DNA of 64,000 nt from the NCBI GenBank assembly GCA_963576565.1, contig OY755045.1, positions 37,778,667 to 37,842,666 of the forward strand, in the 5' to 3' direction. The notes under the pieces were generated by a model. It was not told the DNA's origin and searched no databases. It worked only from the letters and a program-made list of their open reading frames with translations. The position numbers were made by a program, and so were the translations under genes. The stretch comes from Aspidapion aeneum (taxonomy: Eukaryota > Arthropoda > Insecta > Coleoptera > Brentidae). The stretch's first letter is position 1. Every line of letters starts with the position of its first letter. This document shows positions 1-11,622 of this stretch, one piece after another.

Positions 1-849
1 AAAAAGTTATTCTTTATAAAAAGTTCTGCATGTTCTAAAATTTAAAATACAATCATCAGATGTCAAATTTTTTCAGTCGCATACGAGGTTTGTCAAAAAA
101 TATAAATTTTGGCCATGAGTAAATTTTTGACAATAACAAAAATTGTTATAAAGAAAAGTTAATCAAAACTAAAAGCCTTGTTTAAATATGCAATTACAAC
201 CATTTACATTAAAAAGAAAATATTTCAGTTTTTTTCATAATATGTTTTTCAACAATAACTGTAAAAACTGTAGTTAGATGCAACTTAGTCAAATGGACTA
301 TTAATTGGTTAAGGTTTGGTTCCTGTAAAACCGCAGACTCTAATGGTACCACCACTTCTTCTCCTCCTTGGTCCTTATATGGTCTCCAAAAATTTGTTTG
401 TGGTGTTTCAAATGGCTGCCAAAACGTCATTATTAATATCACTTATTAGGTCCTCACTTATAGAAACAAACTAAAATGTACAGGTTTATAATTATTATTA
501 TTCACAATGATAATCAAAATGTCACAATAATAATAATATGAATTCAAATCCGTAATACAAACACCAACCGCTAACAATTTTAAAATGAGTTTGACCCTAT
601 ATTAAAGAATGCAGGTGGTACCTTTTGAAAGCCTTTGTTCTATTTCGAGAAGGGATTAGGTGCTTATAGAATGGCAGAAGGTATGTTCGAAACTTTAACT
701 TTAAAGAATAAAGTATACCTAGCCGTGTTTAAAACACAGAAATCCCAAAATGTTTATTATGATTAGGGTGGCACGTGCCATATTTTTTGTTGCTTTTTGA
801 AATGACAGAACTATACATATGTCGGGACTAAAATTGATTTAATAGTTTA
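1..849. other. AT-rich non-coding stretch
   Basis: No recognisable gene or repeat. The longest open frame (minus strand, 209-442, 77 codons) matches no family I know and has no supporting context. From about 850 the sequence becomes a LINE fragment. Confidence 0.5.
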
Positions 850-1740
850 TAAAAACCATATATAAATATATAAATATATACATATATAGCTAAGCAACAA
901 CATCCATCAAAATCAACGAAGGAACCAAACCAATCCTCATAAGAAGAGGTGTCAAAGAAGGTGACACAATATCCCCTAAACTATTTTACCAGGCCCTAGA
1001 AGGTGTTTTTAGAAACCTAGATTGGGAAGAAATAGGCATCAAAGTAAGCAGACAATACTTCCACCACCTAAGATATGCTGACGATATCGCCTTAATAACA
1101 GCTAAAAAAGAAAAATTTATAAAAATGCTGGAAGAAATAGATACAGCAGCTAAAAATATAGGCTTGATAATGAACTACACTAAAACTAAAATCATAACAA
1201 ACACAGACGATCAGAATAAACCAAGAAAGAATAGAACAAGTAGATAAATATATATATCTGGGACAAATTATTAAACTAAAAAAAGAAAACCAAACTGCTG
1301 AAATCTAGAGACGAGTAAGATTGGCCTGGGCAGCATTTGGTAAATTAAGCTTCAAAAAAAAATATCCTCAGTACCTCAAAACGAAAGTGTGTAACCAATG
1401 TATTCTTCCTGTGCTCACATATGGATCCCAGACCCAGACGCTTACAAAATCAAACATGGAAAAGGATCAATGGAAAGACAAATGTTACATGTAAAGCTAA
1501 CAGCTAAAGGAATAAGTGGATAAGAAATAAAACAAAAGTAAGGGATTTCAGAGGAGAGCTAGCAAAATTAAAATGGAAATTTGTCCGAAATGAGATGGGC
1601 GGACTATTTGAAGAAACATGCAGGGACTAGATGGCTGAACACGGCGACAGACAGAGAAGAGTGGAAGATATTGGGGGAAGCCTATGTCCAAAGATGGATC
1701 GAAGAAGGGTTAATAGATAAATTGATGAATATCTGCAAAA
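850..1740 (+). pseudogene. RTE-like LINE, copy A (degenerate)
   Basis: Remnant of a non-LTR retrotransposon whose protein would be an endonuclease-reverse transcriptase. The plus-strand translation shows, in different frames, an INEG-like block followed by a GDTISPKLF block, the catalytic YADD at 1074-1085 (context HHLRYADDIALIT), a YLGQII block near 1250, ILPVLTYGSQT near 1405-1435, and the typical C-terminal block ending EEWKILGEAYVQRWIEEG near 1655-1710. Stops and frameshifts interrupt it (for example near 1245 and 1307). Relative to copy B at 7808-8420 it lacks about 100 bp near 1593. The 3' end runs into an AT-rich tail with TAGATAAAT-like units. The copy is 5'-truncated, and its left edge is uncertain by tens of bases because the flank is (TATA)-rich. 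RTE is the most likely clade from the C-terminal block. Confidence 0.8.
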
Positions 1741-2834
1741 TTACCTTATAATCCGATAGATTTTCTGCAAAATTCGAACGTAATTTGTTGCTAATTGATC
1801 GAACGTGTTTGACAAAAATCAAACTGCGACGCCGAGCGAGGGTTGGTGTAAATGTACTAGCAAGGCCGCGTGCAAAAAGTGAACTAAAACTGCTGAAAAT
1901 TCGCCCCCAAAACGCAATTTTCCACCACCCCACGCGAGGCTGCACATTTTCCCCAATTTTCAATCACACAACACACGGCAAAAGTTTACGCGTAAAATGC
2001 GTATGCATTTTAAACAAAGATTACGTAACGCAACTAGATAATTAACGGAATATTCATATCATCACACGAATCCGAATAAAAAACGCTGATAGTTCGTGGA
2101 CTTAGTGACAAATGTAACCAAAATATTTCAATTTCGGTTACCAGTTTGAAATTTTGCATCATCATGCTTGTTCATACACTAAGACACACTTAGTAAACGT
2201 ACATCAATGTGAAGACAGACGCCGAACATTAGTAGCTATGATCAGTTAGTTATTTAAAAAGTCAATCGGCAAAGATTGTAATTCGCAAGTTTTCGCCCTG
2301 CCTACACTCCTAGCTAACATATAACTAAAATAGAAATAAACGATTGTGACAATAGTAATAACTATGATGAAGTCGAACCAATATTCTGTGACGAGCACAA
2401 AGATTTCATACAGGATAAGGCGATTGTAAAATGTTTATATTCAAATATTAAGGAATTTAAAAGCGTAGACCGCCGGCCACTGAGAAAGCTCTCTCCGATT
2501 GGACGCTGGTAGGTGGTAGTCAGTAAATGCTCGTAGCATAGCTGCAAATATTGTCCTCGACAACGGCCATCCTCAAAAAGGACCATTTCTCGTCTTATTA
2601 TTTTTGAAAATCGATCTAGTTTTGCACTTGATGACGTTTGTATGATTGCTCTTGTACTTGTTGAGGCAGTAGCAAATATTGCATTTTCAATAAATCCGCA
2701 ATAGACGGCGCTGCGTCACGCTTATTATGCACGTGTCTGGTATAATTTAGCGGTTTCGGGACCAAGTTGACCACTTTTTTTAGGAAAAGTCCCGGGACCG
2801 TCCCGCGACCAAGTCCCGGTACTGGATACCCTAA
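1741..2834. other. Unassigned AT-rich stretch
   Basis: No gene recognised. Short frames at 1785-2045 (+) and 2362-2586 (-) have no family resemblance. A GC-rich patch near 2755-2830 repeats CCCGGGAC/GTCCCG-like words but cannot be assigned. Confidence 0.4.
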
Positions 2835-3510
2835 TTCAAATATATTGCAAATGGTCTTAAGTTTTTTACTTCTACCAGATCAAAAAATAGGATTTAGAAA
2901 AATTCAAGAAACGAACAAATTTAACGAAAGTTTACTTTAAATCCAAAAACAAATTGGTAATTCGACTGTTAGCCATCAAATGCTATACCTAATTTTGTAT
3001 AAGCTATAAATGGGGAACCTAGGTTGCAGGAAAACATTTCAGAATATCCAAATTCAAATGTTTTTAAGTCAAATAGAATTAAGTTTTGAACTTCAACCGG
3101 ATCAAAAAATATGGTTTTAGAAAATTTAAGAAAAAAAAAAGTTTATCAAGTTTTAACATCTGTAACGAAACTTCACTATAAATGCAAAGTCAAATTAGTA
3201 TATCTAAAATTACCCATTAAATACTATGCCTCATTAAGTATAAGTTAGAAATTTGGAATGCCTAATTAAGTCTAAGTTAGAAATTTAGAACTTACATTTA
3301 ATAAAATATAGAAAGCTTCAAACTAAGGTTGTCGAAATACAGGTTAAAATATACTGCTTTTCAAAAAAAATTGTACACCTATCATGGGTTTTTATATTGC
3401 AGGTGTACAAATTTTTTTAAAAAGTAGTATATATAGATTTAAAAGTCAAAAGGTATTAAGTACCTTTACCGGATCAAAAATAAATTCTAGACACTATTAT
3501 TTTTCTATCA
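2835..3510. repeat. Degenerate direct repeats with GGATCAAAAA core
   Basis: A segment of roughly 50 bp with the pattern TTAAGTTTT-AACTTC-ACCGGATCAAAAA-A-GGTTTTAGAAAATT recurs at about 2858, 3090 and 3455, with further similarity between (AACGAAA-CTTCACTTTAAAT blocks near 2925 and 3165; CTATGCCT-ATTAAGTATAAG blocks near 2985 and 3225). The spacing is irregular (about 230 and 365 bp). This looks like an old tandem duplication or part of an ancient element. No coding capacity is seen. Confidence 0.55.
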
Positions 3511-4187
3511 AAAATTTATTTTTAGCTTGCAAAAAAATAAAAGTATCCCTACGTGAACATTATAAAATATTTACTTAGTCGTTAGTTAGTACCTATAGAT
3601 CTGCGTTATTGCTAAATTTTTCAAAAACCATAGACTTCCAGATTGATGTCATCTTACTTATCTCTCATTAGACAAAGGAAGTCATGCTAATTGATGTAAT
3701 ACTGGCTTATTAATTGTAAGATAGCAATATTTGCAATGGAACGAGTATCGGCAATTGCAATTCGGTTTGTAGTCGGGTTATGTTTCTCTACTGTTTTTTA
3801 AAATATCTACAAAACTGTTTACACGGTAGATACTGTAAAATAGGCACATATTGTTGCCGCTTGCATGCAAAGCCAATTAAAAACAAATCACTTATGATTA
3901 TTAGTGAATGAAACTCGCCCAAAAATGACCAACAAATCGGTTTTATAATTTGGTTAATAAATTATTGTAAGGGTCCATTTTGAGGTTTTTTTGACCCGAT
4001 TATTTGTAAATTCTTTAATATCATGGAATTATATTTTTTAATTAGTTAAACTGCTTCCGTTAAAACAATTCTTTTAAAAACCTTTGTCTGGATCAACTAA
4101 TAGTAAAATTAATTGTAAAAGTACATTTTTTCCGACATTCAGATTTTATAAAAACTCTGAAAAATAGTAATCATAACAAAAACATTT
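3511..4187. other. AT-rich stretch, nothing recognised
   Basis: No open frame, repeat or RNA signal that I can support. Confidence 0.4.
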
Positions 4188-4507
4188 CATGTAAAAAAAA
4201 GCCAAGTACAGTAAAAAAAAATTGAGATAAAGGTAACGCCAAGTTCTCTAATACAAATTTCAAAATGAAAGGTTCTTACTAGTTTGGAAATGTTTTTCTA
4301 AACTTGGCCAGTACGGATGCAAAAGACTCTTAAGCACAGCGCTAAATTGAACATAAAAAAGTTTGGCTCTAATAGGAAAGTTTAAAAAATAATCCAAACT
4401 AGGAAGGCCCTTTCATTTTGAAATTTGTTTTATAGAACTTGACTTTACTTTTATCTCAATTCTTTTTACGGAATACCATTTTCGCGTACTTGGCTAGTTT
4501 TTACATG
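4188..4507. repeat. Foldback (inverted-repeat) element of about 320 bp
   Basis: The left arm starts CATGTAAAA...GCCAAGTAC (4188-4209) and the right arm ends GTACTTGGCTAG...TACATG (4485-4507). The arms can be followed inward: both contain TTGAGATAAA, CCAAGTTCT or TCAAGTTCT, CAAATTTCAAAATGAAAGG and CTAGTTTGGA in mirror order, so nearly the whole element folds on itself with mismatches. No ORF. I cannot see a convincing target duplication. Most simply a non-autonomous DNA transposon (MITE). Confidence 0.7.
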
Positions 4508-4617
4508 ACTCCGTTTTTTAAAGGATTTGGATAATATTCAAGTTTTAAAGTAGTAGAATATGCGGAATGTTTTTTAATTTTTTCCTATAGGTTTATATTC
4601 CTATTCCTATTTCGAAG

Positions 4618-4885
4618 CTCAGCTCTCTAGCGTTTCTGGAATTGGACAATGTTACTTTTACATAACTATACATTTATGGGGGAGGGCAGTAAATTAAAAT
4701 TTTGGGGTTTTAAATTTTTTCCTATAGTTTTATCATATCTCCTATCAGTCCGCCAGAGCTCAGCTCTCTAGCGTTTCTGAAAGTGGGCAATATTACTTTT
4801 ACATAACTTTACATTTATAGCTCTCTAGCGCTTCTGGAAGTGGGCAATATTACTTTTACATAACTTTACATGTATAAAGTAGTAG
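4618..4885. repeat. Three copies of a short AGCTCTCTAGCG repeat
   Basis: A unit of about 58 bp (AGCTCTCTAGCG-TTCTG-AA-TGG-CAAT-TTACTTTTACATAACT-TACAT) occurs near 4620, 4760 and 4818. The last two are adjacent. The first two are separated by about 80 bp that include two similar TTTTTCCTATAG stretches. This is a local duplication, not coding. Confidence 0.65.
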
Positions 4886-5766
4886 AAGTACAGTAGAATT
4901 GTGATGATCTATCAGGAGTGAGCGAGTGAGTGTGGCAATTTCGACGTTTTTTGAAATTTCGTAACTACTTTACCACTTTATGGAAATCCATGAAACTTGG
5001 AGCGGTTGTTAACTCTATCAAGATCTACGACTGTACAAAGTTTAAGTTTCGTAGCTCATTGCGAAGTAGAGTTTTAGATAGGTCAAATATGGGCTGAAAT
5101 GTTTCAAGAAAATATGGTACAGCAGTTTCCGCCGCGAAATTGGCCGGGCACTGCCGTGCCCTCAGATTCAAAGAAATAAATTTAATTAATTATGTTATTA
5201 GAGTTTTTAGAAGAAACAATGTGACTAACATTAAAATATTTTCATTAATTTCGACAAACGAGCTCTAAAGAATAAACGATAGCCGTCTCGTTTAAAATTG
5301 CACCAATAAAACATACAAAATAAACTAAATTATCCTATAAAATTGCTGTAATATAACTTTTACGTACCTTTACACGAATATAGAGCGATAGAGTTGTATA
5401 CGACAATTTAATGATGGCACTAACTTTAAATAACATATAAATTCTACTTTATATGTATATACAATTTTAAATAAGTATTATCATGTGGATACTTATACCA
5501 CATCTAGGGGGCTTAATTTCCACAAGAAGATAAAAACAGATAAAGTATAGCATGTATTAATAAGAGACCGCAATACGACCGTTTCCCGTCGAAAGCGTTT
5601 CAGCGTTGCCAAATGTAACCTTGATAAATAATTACAGATGCATGTGGTCGCAGTCGTCACGGGGCGGACAACCTGAAACATTTGCTTAGAGCAAGAATTC
5701 TTACATGACTTGATGTTTAGTCCACGATACAAGAGGTGAACTATTAAAAAAAGTATATAATTTTTT
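4886..5766. other. Unassigned stretch
   Basis: Contains only short frames (for example 5493-5732, minus) with no recognisable domain. Ends at the target site of the hAT-like element. Confidence 0.4.
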
Positions 5767-6829
5767 AATTTTCTCAGTGGCGGCTCGTGAAGTATAAGAA
5801 TGGGTGTGCGCTATAAGGGAACGTCCTTAAATTACGTAACGCAAAAATTCAGGATTTTGACCCCCCCCCCCCTCCCCCCCTCGTAACGCATTTTCAACAA
5901 AAAACACATTAATAAAACATTGAGTGTAACGCAAAGCCAAACCCCCCCTTCCCCCTTAGAGCGTTACGTAATTTAAGGACAGGCCCTAATAAGTGAGTCG
6001 AAATAAGTTTAAAATAAATAAAGTTAAAAAAATTTGCATATTTATTTGTAGCCAAATAAAAGAACTTATGGTGCCCACTAGGTAATAAGATTGTCAAAGT
6101 AAAAAAAGCAGGTTTCCAATAAATAAAAATATGCCTACACAAAAAAAAATTACCTTTAGTTTTTAGCCAACGATGGATAACATTAATTCAATGTTGCTAT
6201 AATGTTTTGTACACAATTAAGTCTTGAAATACTTCCAGGATCAACCGAACCCGAACTTATAACTGCCTCAGACATATTCGACACTTGTAGATATTAATTA
6301 ACCCAAAAATTACAAACAAGAAGCCGAAAACAGCATAAAATTCACTTAAAAACTGCGTAAATAAATTTTAATTACGCCCAATACACGCATATTAACGATA
6401 ATATAAACAGTAATCTGCTGAGAACAAACACGATGCAAGTGTGTATTGATTTAGCGCACCACCCCGCCCTTTTCTCGGCCGATATCCCGAGCATTTCCGA
6501 TCCAATTGCGTGGCAAAAATTGGATTAAAGAAGAACGCCGAATCCACGCGCACCTCCAGATTGCTTGCCCTCTCATATCTCTAGATTCAAGCGAGGCGAG
6601 GCGAAGCGATCGAAGGCCACCGTATGCGGCAGCAAGCGTCAAGTCGAAAAGATATTAATTACTTCCGTTAATGGCCGATAGATGCCACTAGCGGGATCGG
6701 GATCATTAAAAAATAAATAAAAAACAACAGTAATTATTTATTAATAGTTTGTAATTATTTTTTTTCTTATTTTTGCTGGGGGTGCGCGCGCACCAGCGCT
6801 CCTATGGACGAGCCGCCCCTGAATTTTCT
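5767..6829. mobile_element. hAT-like non-autonomous transposon with perfect 8-bp target duplication
   Basis: The element proper is 5775-6821 (1047 bp). It begins CAGTGGCGGCTCGT and ends ACGAGCCGCCCCTG, an imperfect 14-bp terminal inverted repeat (one mismatch), and GGTGTGCGC/GCGCGCGCACC words continue the inverted repeat inward. It is flanked by a perfect 8-bp direct repeat, AATTTTCT, at 5767-5774 and 6822-6829. An 8-bp duplication with CAGTGGCG-type ends is characteristic of the hAT superfamily. No transposase is encoded; the only inner frame of note (6451-6642, minus, 63 codons) is unrecognised. A second MITE is nested inside at 5817-5986, so the hAT insertion came first. Confidence 0.85.
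5814..5989. mobile_element. PIF/Harbinger-like MITE nested in the hAT-like element
   Basis: The 170-bp element at 5817-5986 has terminal inverted repeats sharing CGTCCTTAAATTACGTAACGC (left) and GCGTTACGTAATTTAAGGAC (right), with GGG/CCC outer ends. A TAA trinucleotide flanks both sides (5814-5816 and 5987-5989), as expected for PIF/Harbinger insertions (TWA target). The interior holds two homopolymeric C tracts near 5861-5880 and 5942-5955. No coding capacity. Confidence 0.75.
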
Positions 6830-7807
6830 TATTGTTTTAGATCCTAAAACACCGAATAAAATAAACTAGCTGTTTGAATACACGCGATGAATCAGGAACA
6901 CCTCAAACGATTTTTATCCAATATGATACAGAACTTCTTTGTTGGCATTAGGTTTTGGTTAAAAAGAAAGGGTTAAAAGTATTTAACCAAATTTAGCCTA
7001 AAACTATCAGTTATGCATAACTTTACTTCTTATATCGATTTTTGTTTAAAAATTTTCTTTTTGGATTTGAAACATTTTTGCCTGTGGCGCTCTTTGACAA
7101 AAAATACAGCATTGTTCTAAAAAGATAATTAACGTGAAAAGATTTTTGCTACCTGCGGTGTATTTCTCCGGATTCAAACTTTTTTCTTTAGGTTTTGAGT
7201 TATCAGTTTTCCTCCAATATTTTTTGAAAATTTTGTCTCTGACGCATTCACTCAAAAAATGTCTGCTCCTTTTTTTAAATTTTCATTTGTGGATTAAGAG
7301 GGACTACTCTCATAATTTTAATATTTGTACTCAGGATCTACTTTTGGTCATACGTAGGTATGACAACAAACACAACTACAGCATTTGTTTCACAGCCAAC
7401 TAAGTAAAAAACTATTTTTTTAATAAATTCACATTTTCCGTTGTCCAAAGGTAGGTTATTATACACGGTTAAAAAGCTTCTTTTATGTTCTATTTATTGA
7501 AGTATAAATTCAATATGGCGGTCATAAGAAATAACAAAATTGGCTATGGTTTCAAAAAACTAGAAGGCCTAGAAAAAATTTGTTAACTTCATTTGATTGG
7601 CCGTAGTTGCTTATACAAAACTACCAAATTTTATTAAATTTATTTGCAAGATGGCGGCAATATTTCAATTTTTCAAAAAACATAATTTTTAGTTTTTGCT
7701 CGATATTTTAGTAACCCCTGTAGATATCTTTAATATTGATACAGCACCTGATTGGGCTTAGAATAGCGCAACTTTTTTCTCATTTAAACAAACTCGTATC
7801 TCTTACA
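6830..7807. other. Unassigned AT-rich stretch
   Basis: No recognisable gene; overlapping short frames at 7046-7255 (-) and 7134-7403 (+) lack any known motif. The stretch ends with ACACCCTGTA at about 7803-7812, the terminus seen on several inverted-repeat elements elsewhere in the window, directly abutting the next LINE copy. Confidence 0.4.
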
Positions 7808-8420
7808 CCCTGTATATATCTGGGACAAATTATTAAATTAAAAAAAGAAAACCAAACGGCTGAAATCAAGAGACCAGTAAGATTGGCCTGGACAGCATTC
7901 GGTAAATAAAGCTACATATTAAAAAATAAAAATTATCCTCAGTACCTTAAAACGAAAGTGTATAGCCAATGTATTCTTCCTGTGCTCACATATGGATCGC
8001 AGACCTGGACGCCTACAAAATCAAACATGGATAAGGTAACAAAAGTCCAAAGATCAATGGAAAGACAATTGTTACATGTAAAGCTAACAGACAGAAAAAG
8101 GAATGAATGGATAAGAAATAAAACAAAAGTAAGGAATGTCAGAGGAGAGGGAGCAAAGTTAAAATGTAAATTTGCCGGTCATAATATCAGACAGAAAGAC
8201 GATCGATGGAACAAATGCATTGTGAACAGTCGACCTTTGAAAATAAAGGAAGTAGGGGAAAACCCCAAATGAGATGCGCGGACGATTTGAAGAAACATGC
8301 GGGGACTAGATGGATGAACAGGGCGACAGGCAGAGAAGAGTGGAAGATATTGGGGGAGCCCTATGTCCAAAGGTGGATCGAAGAAGGCTAAATAGATAGA
8401 TCGATAGATTATTTCTAAGT
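7808..8420 (+). pseudogene. RTE-like LINE, copy B (5'-truncated C-terminus)
   Basis: Same family as copy A (850-1740); the two align from the YLGQII block to the end. Translation gives SQCILPVLTYGSQTWTPTKS (about 7960-8020), an HNIRQKDDRWNKCIV block near 8180-8225, then, after a frameshift near 8250, GKPQMRCADDLKKHAGTRW and a C-terminal EEWKILGEPYVQRWIEEG ending at 8391. The 3' tail is a run of TAGATAGATCGATAGAT units (8392-8415), typical of short-period LINE tails. The polymerase core is missing. The left edge coincides with an ACACCCTGTA motif. Confidence 0.8.
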
Positions 8421-9654
8421 AAATTCTATTTGTTAACAAAGTACTATATTCATCAAGATCCGTTTATTTGTTCGTTATTCTTAATTCATGTTCGTACATT
8501 TTATTTTCAACATAAGAATTTCCGTAATTTTATTTTACAGAAAGAATTTTTATTTTACGTCAGCTCGCAGAGGTATAAACTACAATAAAAGTTTTCAAAA
8601 CTATATTATTATTTTTATTAGTAACATTAATGCTACATTGTGACTCTTGTTTTATGCAAAATGAAAGCTACATAGTCAATGGGGCATTTTACATAAGAAA
8701 TTTGCATTTTTATATTTTTTACGAGATTTTTTATGAATTCCTTATTTGAACTGTTTTTTGTAAGGGGTTATTTAACGCAAAAAAAAAACGACTCGGTTGT
8801 GCATTTTTCAAATACTTTTTTAATAAGACTTAAAATTAGATGATGTAAAGGAAATTAAAAATGTCAACTTTTTTAGATATGTTAGATATTGGACACGTTT
8901 TAATCTAGGAATTCTCCAACGGAAAACTAGTAGCTCTCTCCTCTATAGCTTTAATTACTTTTGCAAGCATAGAGGGTAAACTGTAGCGCTAGAGAAAAAT
9001 TGCAAGACTTTTACTTGCGAGTACGAGTTTGTATTCTACTACTAGCAAGAAATTGAGAAAATAATTAAAATACAAGCTGCGTTCGGTATTTGCATCTCAG
9101 ACGCGACGGATTTTTGGTCATGTGATTACAGATTAGTCTGAGCAAATTGGAATTAACGAACGATCCGGATCAAATCGATCAAATTTTTATAAATGGTAAT
9201 AACCTTAAATATAATCAAAAATATTATGTACATATTGCAACTCACGCCCAGCTATTTTTTTGACAAAATTTTCCTGTGATTGTTTGATTGCAAATTTATA
9301 TAATTTAACAATCAAACAATAAATAATTTGATTTCAATCAAAGAAATGTATAGTAAATTATTTTTGTAAATAAAACAAATACACAATATACGTCACAATC
9401 TCAGATTAATCTGTTTCGTCGATCAAAATGTACGGAGCAACCAGATTTACGTCAGACTAGTCTGAGCAGAATTACCGAAGGATTCAGACCTCCCCTAGAT
9501 CTAGATGGAATTAACGAACGATTTCGATCAAAAAGATGAATCCGACGTAAATATCGAACGCAGCTACAGTATCATGCTCGCAGAATGCAAATTGCAAGTG
9601 GACACGACGCTTAACCAACATTAGTACTCTAGTACCGCGTCAACCCGGACAAAA
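8421..9654. other. Unassigned stretch
   Basis: Non-coding as far as I can tell. Words such as CAGATTAGTCTGAGCA and GATTAATCTG recur near 9130, 9410 and 9460, together with two copies of GGAATTAACGAACGAT (about 9149 and 9508). This suggests an inverted or duplicated element of about 400 bp that I cannot assign. Confidence 0.4.
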
Positions 9655-9692
9655 TACGAGGGTAAATCAAATATGAACGGGAATTGTGTTTT
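9655..9692. repeat. Mariner-like terminus
   Basis: TACGAGGGTAAATCAAATATGAAC closely resembles the terminus at 50113 (TACGAGGGTGACTCAAATATGAAC), which leads there into a mariner transposase N-terminus. No transposase was recognised next to this one, so it may be a solitary end of a deleted element. Confidence 0.5.
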
Positions 9693-9741
9693 ACAAATGA
9701 CGTCGCACAAATTACATGGGCGTTGGGCTTCGGTGGAATGC

Positions 9742-10013
9742 TTTTAGGCTGACGTATGTTATAGGGGAGATCCTCCCATTCAACGTTTAATGGGACAAAT
9801 CTTCGGACTTCAAGAGCTTTGGAATTTTCATCTAAAGTTTGCAATTCGACAATGCTGTGTTATTAAAAACAAGGCAATTTTAGACTGACGTATGTTATAA
9901 AGGAGATCCTCCCATTCAACGTTTAATGGGACAAATCTTCGGACTTCAAGAGCTTTGGAATTTTCATCTAAAGTTTGCAATTTGACAATGCTGTGTTATT
10001 AAAAACAAGGCAA
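9742..10013. repeat. Tandem duplication, period about 136 bp
   Basis: Two nearly identical units, 9742-9877 and 9878-10013, differ at a few positions. On the minus strand each reads through as an open segment containing FVPLNVEWEDL; in the outer copy this continues into a frame at 9629-9844. I do not recognise the peptide. It could be a fossil of a transposase or simply an open frame by chance. Confidence 0.75.
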
Positions 10014-10886
10014 TATGTTAAATCATTTCGACGACAGTTTATTTTGGTAAATTGTTAGACGAACACAAACTAATGTCGACCTTTTTAAGGTTGCTAATAG
10101 TAAAGCATTTTTCAAATAAGTAATCTTTATTATACAAGGTAGAAAATAAAAAAAGATCCACCTGGATTTTCTCAAAAATTATCTTATAAAATTATTATTA
10201 TATAGATTTTGTTTGCAAGGTGGACACTTTTTGGCTTGAAATTTTTGTAACACGAAGCCCCTTCGAGGGGCATACTTTACCCCTATAGTGATACCTTATT
10301 TTGAAGGCCTTTTGAATGTCCTTAGAACCATGTAAAAATTTTAAAAATCTATCGATTAATTTTTGAGATAATTGCGTTCAAACTTTCAAATTTAACATGG
10401 ACTGATAAAATAAAAATTTAATTAGAATTTTATATTTTTCTGATCTAATTTTTATTTTATTAGTTTAAGTTTCATTGCATGCAGCATATTACTGCAATAA
10501 TTATATGGCATTCGTTAGGAAAAATGAACCAGCACTAAGTCTCTGAAATCGTAAAAATCCTAAAAAGACGGGGCTTGGCTTTCCGCGGTGCTGCCTCTCC
10601 AGTGTCGTTATTCTCATCGACTTTCACCCGATTTTGAGGGAGTACTCCTCGGGGAGATTTCAAGAATACTGACACTGGTCTCACGGCCTTACAAAAATGT
10701 TTTACAAGAAATAACGGTACTCGTCTGGTACGTTTAACGAAATCGACTCCAATCTGTTCATAACTTACATAACTCGAATCCTGCCCGTTTACAATTCACA
10801 CCTTTTTATTGGGTTTCTATTGTTATCGCTGGGCTTACAAGATGACTAGGCACGTTTCATATACATTCTAGACCAACAAAAAGAAA
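10014..10886. other. Unassigned stretch
   Basis: AT-rich. A GC-richer part at 10560-10690 contains a partly self-complementary pair (CCAGTGTCGTTATTCT near 10601 and AGAATACTGACACTGG near 10664) that could form a stem around a loop of about 50 nt. No gene recognised. Confidence 0.35.
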
Positions 10887-11205
10887 CAGTGGCGTATCAT
10901 TTATTCTTTTTTAGTTTAAAAAAACTGTGTGAAGTTCCAATTTTAAAGATATAAAGAATGGTTTTGGATTTCTGCAGTTTTTAGAAAGTCAATTCGTATT
11001 TTTATAGGTTTCTAGATTCGTACACACCTACCTAATGAAATAGGTAGGTTCGGTTCGGTTCGTTTCATTCATAAAAGTTTTAATAAAATATTTATTTTTA
11101 AGAAAAGTAAGGTATGAATTTTTCCAGCAAAAAAAGGCTTAGGAGGAGTAAAATATAAAATGAATACCTAATAATGATGATTTAAAAAATTATAGCACGC
11201 CACTG
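10887..11205. mobile_element. hAT-like MITE
   Basis: Starts CAGTGGCGTATCAT and ends ATAGCACGCCACTG, giving a terminal inverted repeat with the core CAGTGGCGT. The 8-bp flanks (AAAAGAAA and AATAGAGA) match at six of eight positions, consistent with an old 8-bp duplication. 319 bp, no ORF. Confidence 0.55.
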
Positions 11206-11622
11206 AATAGAGAAAGCTAGCGCTAATTGAAGCCATCTCTTTTGCGCCTCATTTTATTCTGAGCGGAATATAACTATGGGCGTGCTATATAGACAATTTC
11301 AGTTCATATTTTGTTTACCCTCGTATAAAAAATTTCCCAAGACTTTTTAATTACAAAGTGATCATGGATAAAAATTTTCATGGCACCTCTGACTAAAACG
11401 GTCGACAGCATCCGTTGTTGCACAGAAAAACCTGTTGTTTTGGGTGTGCCACCCGTCGGTTTTTGAACACACTACACAGAAACAGTTCACAGAGAATGTA
11501 CTGTGTAACAACGCGTGGTGTCTGTCTGTCCGTCCGTGTGTGGTGCTCGCATGCAATGCTTGTCAGCAGCCACCGTGGGTGATTCTGTGGCACGCGTTTG
11601 GTGTCAGTTATTTTGTAGGGCT
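11206..11622. other. Unassigned stretch
   Basis: Contains an overlapping set of short frames (11362-11710) on both strands around a partly palindromic segment (CAGAAAAACCTGTTGTTTTGG; GTGTGCCACCC). No family recognised. Confidence 0.35.

Noticed and set aside
10601..10680. Imperfect stem (CCAGTGTC...GACACTGG) as an RNA gene
   Set aside because: Only one 16-bp pairing with mismatches and a large loop; no further support.
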